This document shows positions 61,606 to 64,000 of a DNA stretch of 64,000 bases, piece by piece; positions within the stretch are counted from its first letter, which is position 1; every line of letters starts with the position of its first letter. The stretch spans positions 1,736,001 through 1,800,000 of the forward strand of contig NZ_FO704551.1 in NCBI RefSeq assembly GCF_000968175.1. Direction: 5' to 3'. The notes beneath the pieces were generated by a model. It made no database searches. It was not told where the DNA came from and saw only the letters and a program-made list of their open reading frames with translations. A program made the translations under genes and the position numbers. Source of the stretch: Xenorhabdus poinarii G6 (GTDB lineage Bacteria; Pseudomonadota; Gammaproteobacteria; Enterobacterales; Enterobacteriaceae).

Positions 61606-62415
61606 TTAAACCCACCGGAGGCAAAAAAGCTTAGTTTCGCCGGTTTGTTTTAGTATTTCACCGAGTTTTTTTATGTCCTCTGCATAACGATGACGAGGAT
61701 CACTATCAGGCCAATTAGTCATATTAGCCCAGTTAACCCAACACGTATTATTTCCAGATTTGAATGTATGTCCATCTGGAGACCCAATATTGAAAGTTTT
61801 GTTATCAACAGTGATATACAAATTTTTCATCAATAATTCATTCACCTCCTGCTCATTACTGGTATCAGCAGTCAACACGGCCAAACCTATTATCTTTTCT
61901 TCCTGCAACAGAAAATTCTGGATACCAGTAATTCCTATTTTATTTAGAGGCATATCTATTAATGTACCAAAATAATCCGAGGGACGAGTCCAATCTGATA
62001 CACCAAAATATCCCCACCGCCAAGGAGTCTTTTTATAATTAGTCTGAACGCCTAATTTAATCTCAAAAGCCAGCATACTTCCCTCTGGACATCCCGAGAT
62101 AGCCCTCACTTCCTCCCAGTCGCAGGCCATCAAATCATCCTGTGTGGGTGTCCACGCTTGTTCATTATCTTTATCAACGACCCAAATTTGAGGGGGAATA
62201 TTTTTTCCATCATTGCCAATCGAGCCAGGAATAAACTTGATATATTCATCAGAAGAATCCCAGCCCCTACGACTCATCCCCGCGCCCAAATACACCTGAA
62301 TGATTGCCCATGGAAAAGACCCCACAGGGGCAACACTGTTAGTCTTCACTTGGTATTGATCCGGATCAAACGGACACTGGAGGTCAGTATTGTCCAGCTT
62401 ATTCATTTCAGACAT
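61606..62415 (-). CDS. Tad2/DUF2829-like N-terminal domain with unknown C-terminal domain (copy B)
   Basis: 269 residues, roughly five in six identical to copy A by eye. The N-terminal 105 residues differ at about ten positions and keep every motif (SRRGWDSSDEYIKFIPGS; WTPTQDDLMACDWEEV). The C-terminal part is more divergent: QKAIT is shortened to KIIG, and GYKTKHGNNTCMVSWFNW becomes a longer GHTFKSGNNTCWVNW segment with ANMTN. Ribosome site and terminator are duplicated with it, so both genes should be expressed. This pattern suggests duplication followed by selection or drift in the C-terminal domain. Confidence 0.6.
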   Translation of the reverse strand: MSEMNKLDNTDLQCPFDPDQYQVKTNSVAPVGSFPWAIIQVYLGAGMSRRGWDSSDEYIKFIPGSIGNDGKNIPPQIWVVDKDNEQAWTPTQDDLMACDWEEVRAISGCPEGSMLAFEIKLGVQTNYKKTPWRWGYFGVSDWTRPSDYFGTLIDMPLNKIGITGIQNFLLQEEKIIGLAVLTADTSNEQEVNELLMKNLYITVDNKTFNIGSPDGHTFKSGNNTCWVNWANMTNWPDSDPRHRYAEDIKKLGEILKQTGETKLFCLRWV

Positions 62416-62655
62416 AAATCCCTCACTTATTATTTGTTAAAATTCAAGGTCATTTCATCCTACTCATAAACAGCCCGTTAATATTACTTAAGCCAGATTT
62501 TTATCGCAATTGAATACCTATGCCCGTCATAAATACACAGTGAAATAACGAATTTCGCATAAAACCTGTCTATTGGTCGAATAAGCAATTCGCTGAATTG
62601 TAAATTTGAAGTTTTGTGCTGGCAAAATAGCTGATGTTCCATAAAGGGGATTAAG

Positions 62656-63208
62656 ACCAAGGTAACCAAAATTCAACAAAGCGTGCAGAAAATCACATCA
62701 TTTAAACCCGCCAAGGGTGTAAAAACTCGAGTGAAGACCAGCATATTAATTAGAAACAATAACCATTTTTTATTCTAATGACTCATATGAAAAATGTTTT
62801 TCTGATAAAATTTCGCCAACAGATTAAGGTATTTTCCTTATCAGAATACGCAGCGTTTTTGGATTAACTTACCATTTTATTCAATATATATAATAATGAA
62901 AATGTTAAGTAAAATACCCATCGCAATACACTTAACCAAATGTATTTTACACACGGAGAGTGTTAGTGAAATTTGTAATTTCAAAACATCTTATTTAAGA
63001 ACAACATACCATTATAAAGAAAGAAAATAGTAAAAAATTATAAAATAAAATTATACATTTCCTAAACAGGATAGTATCCACACATTGCAAATAATGGCTG
63101 TTATGCTTAACTCAATATCAGAGAAATTATCAGATACCCTACCCTTTTTGTATGTTCCTTGCTTTGCAAGGAATGTGCGGTAGCTTTAAACAAAAGTAAG
63201 GACATCAT
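62656..63208. other. AT-rich region upstream of vgrG
   Basis: About 550 bases without a supported ORF. It ends in a perfect hairpin TTCCTTGC-TTT-GCAAGGAA at 63155-63173, 36 bases before the vgrG start, which may shape the vgrG leader. Promoter not assigned. Confidence 0.5.
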
Positions 63209-64000
63209 ATGGAAAGACAATTTATCGCACACAGCTCATTGTCAGGAAAATCTTTACTTTTCAAATCCCTGAAAGGGACAGAAAGATTATCAGAAGCCTA
63301 CGAATTTGAGGTGCAATTATTAAGTGAGAAACGATTATCAGACCCGATATCTTTGCATAATACGGTACTCACAATAGAAATAAAAAACAAATCCACGCCA
63401 ACCCGATATTTAAGCGGCTATATAGAAAAAATATCCTATGCGCCATTTTATAAATATGAGGATAGGCTCTATCTCTATACGGCGATAATCAGACCCAAAC
63501 TATGGGAATTGAAACAAAGACTTGGTTATAGTATTTGGCAAGATAAAACCGTGCCAGATATTATCGCCAAGATATTGCAGGCAGCAGGCGTTTCATTTAA
63601 AAATCAACTCGTTGAAAAATATCGCACATGGGAATATTGTGTTAAACATAATGAAACCGACTTTGATTTTATTCATCGTTTAATGGAACATGAAGGGATT
63701 TATTATTATTTCAAACATGAGATGGGAAACCATACCCTAATTTTGGTTGATTCGCCTCACGCGCACCAATCTATGCCTGGCTATCAAACGATTAAATATT
63801 TCAGCATGGGTCATAACCTGACAAAAACGCTCACTGAATATATCTATAGCTGGAATATCTCCAGTATCACCATACCCAATACCTACAGTATTGATGACTA
63901 TAATTTCCGTAAACCGAGAGCAAAACTCTATACTGCCGTTCAAACGCCAGCTGTTTCGACGGATAACACAGAAATGTTTATCTGGCCCGGACACTATGTC
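63209..64000 (+). CDS. vgrG: Type VI secretion tip protein VgrG, 3' end outside window
   Basis: Frame open from the ATG at 63209 (AAGGA six bases upstream) to the window edge, 264 codons. MERQFIAHSSLSGKSLLFKSLKGTERLSEAYEFEVQLLSE is the typical VgrG/TssI start, followed by the gp27-like region (YEDRLYLYTAIIRPKLWELKQRLGYSIWQDKTVPDIIAKIL; TWEYCVKHNETDFDFIHRLMEHEGIYYYF). The gp5-like needle and any effector extension are beyond the window. No other type VI gene is in view, so it may be an orphan vgrG island with its cargo to the right. Confidence 0.93.
   Translation, partial: MERQFIAHSSLSGKSLLFKSLKGTERLSEAYEFEVQLLSEKRLSDPISLHNTVLTIEIKNKSTPTRYLSGYIEKISYAPFYKYEDRLYLYTAIIRPKLWELKQRLGYSIWQDKTVPDIIAKILQAAGVSFKNQLVEKYRTWEYCVKHNETDFDFIHRLMEHEGIYYYFKHEMGNHTLILVDSPHAHQSMPGYQTIKYFSMGHNLTKTLTEYIYSWNISSITIPNTYSIDDYNFRKPRAKLYTAVQTPAVSTDNTEMFIWPGHYV

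Larger units (their letters stand above)
61489..62655 (-). repeat. Tandem duplication, unit B
   Basis: Second copy of the 1.17-kb unit. Non-coding flanks (terminator, region before the ATG, sequence to GCTGATGTTC) are nearly identical to unit A; differences concentrate in the 3' half of the coding sequence. Confidence 0.85.

Overview
The window is chromosomal DNA of an AT-leaning enterobacterium. Gene content and order (hrpA-azoR-ldhA, ycgLMN, minCDE, rnd-fadD, tsaB-yoaA-yoaB, mdtJI, zwf-hexR-pykA-lpxM-mepM-znuACB, ruvCAB-yebC-nudB-aspS, yecN-cmoAB, cutC-yecM-argS-murJ) match the E. coli backbone. Protein divergence, base composition, an ERIC-like repeat and the accessory genes point to Morganellaceae, most likely Xenorhabdus or Photorhabdus. 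This assignment is an inference; no 16S or marker search was possible.

Layout. (1) 1-15.2 kb is accessory: the 3' part of an amino-acid antiporter, a minimal four-gene chaperone-usher fimbrial operon, a four-gene MacAB-TolC-like exporter transcribed leftward and facing a small secreted cysteine-containing protein, a WYL regulator divergent from an AhpD-like protein, and a LysE exporter. A perfect 20-bp direct repeat (1451-1470 and 15165-15184) brackets nearly all of this block and stops just short of hrpA. (2) 15.3-58.8 kb is conserved core: RNA helicase, fermentation, cell-division placement, RNA processing, fatty-acid activation, tRNA t6A synthesis, polyamine export, pentose phosphate and lower glycolysis, lipid A acylation, peptidoglycan hydrolysis, zinc uptake, recombination, aminoacyl-tRNA synthesis, tRNA wobble modification and lipid II flipping. 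Recognisable operators are present for FadR (fadD), HexR (zwf), Zur (znuA/znuCB) and LexA (ruvAB). (3) 58.9-64 kb is a degraded and recently rearranged zone: a GNAT acetyltransferase and an MFS pump, both pseudogenes, then a tandem 1.2-kb duplication carrying two paralogous 268/269-aa proteins, then a vgrG running off the right edge.

Most interesting points: the duplicated proteins appear to carry an N-terminal DUF2829/Tad2-like domain (the family of phage anti-Thoeris sponges) joined to an unknown C-terminal domain, next to a type VI secretion tip gene; a GhoS-like antitoxin gene sits upstream of an unlisted 27-aa membrane peptide; a candidate upstream peptide ORF precedes the spermidine exporter mdtJI; and a 20-bp direct repeat flanks the 13.7-kb accessory block.
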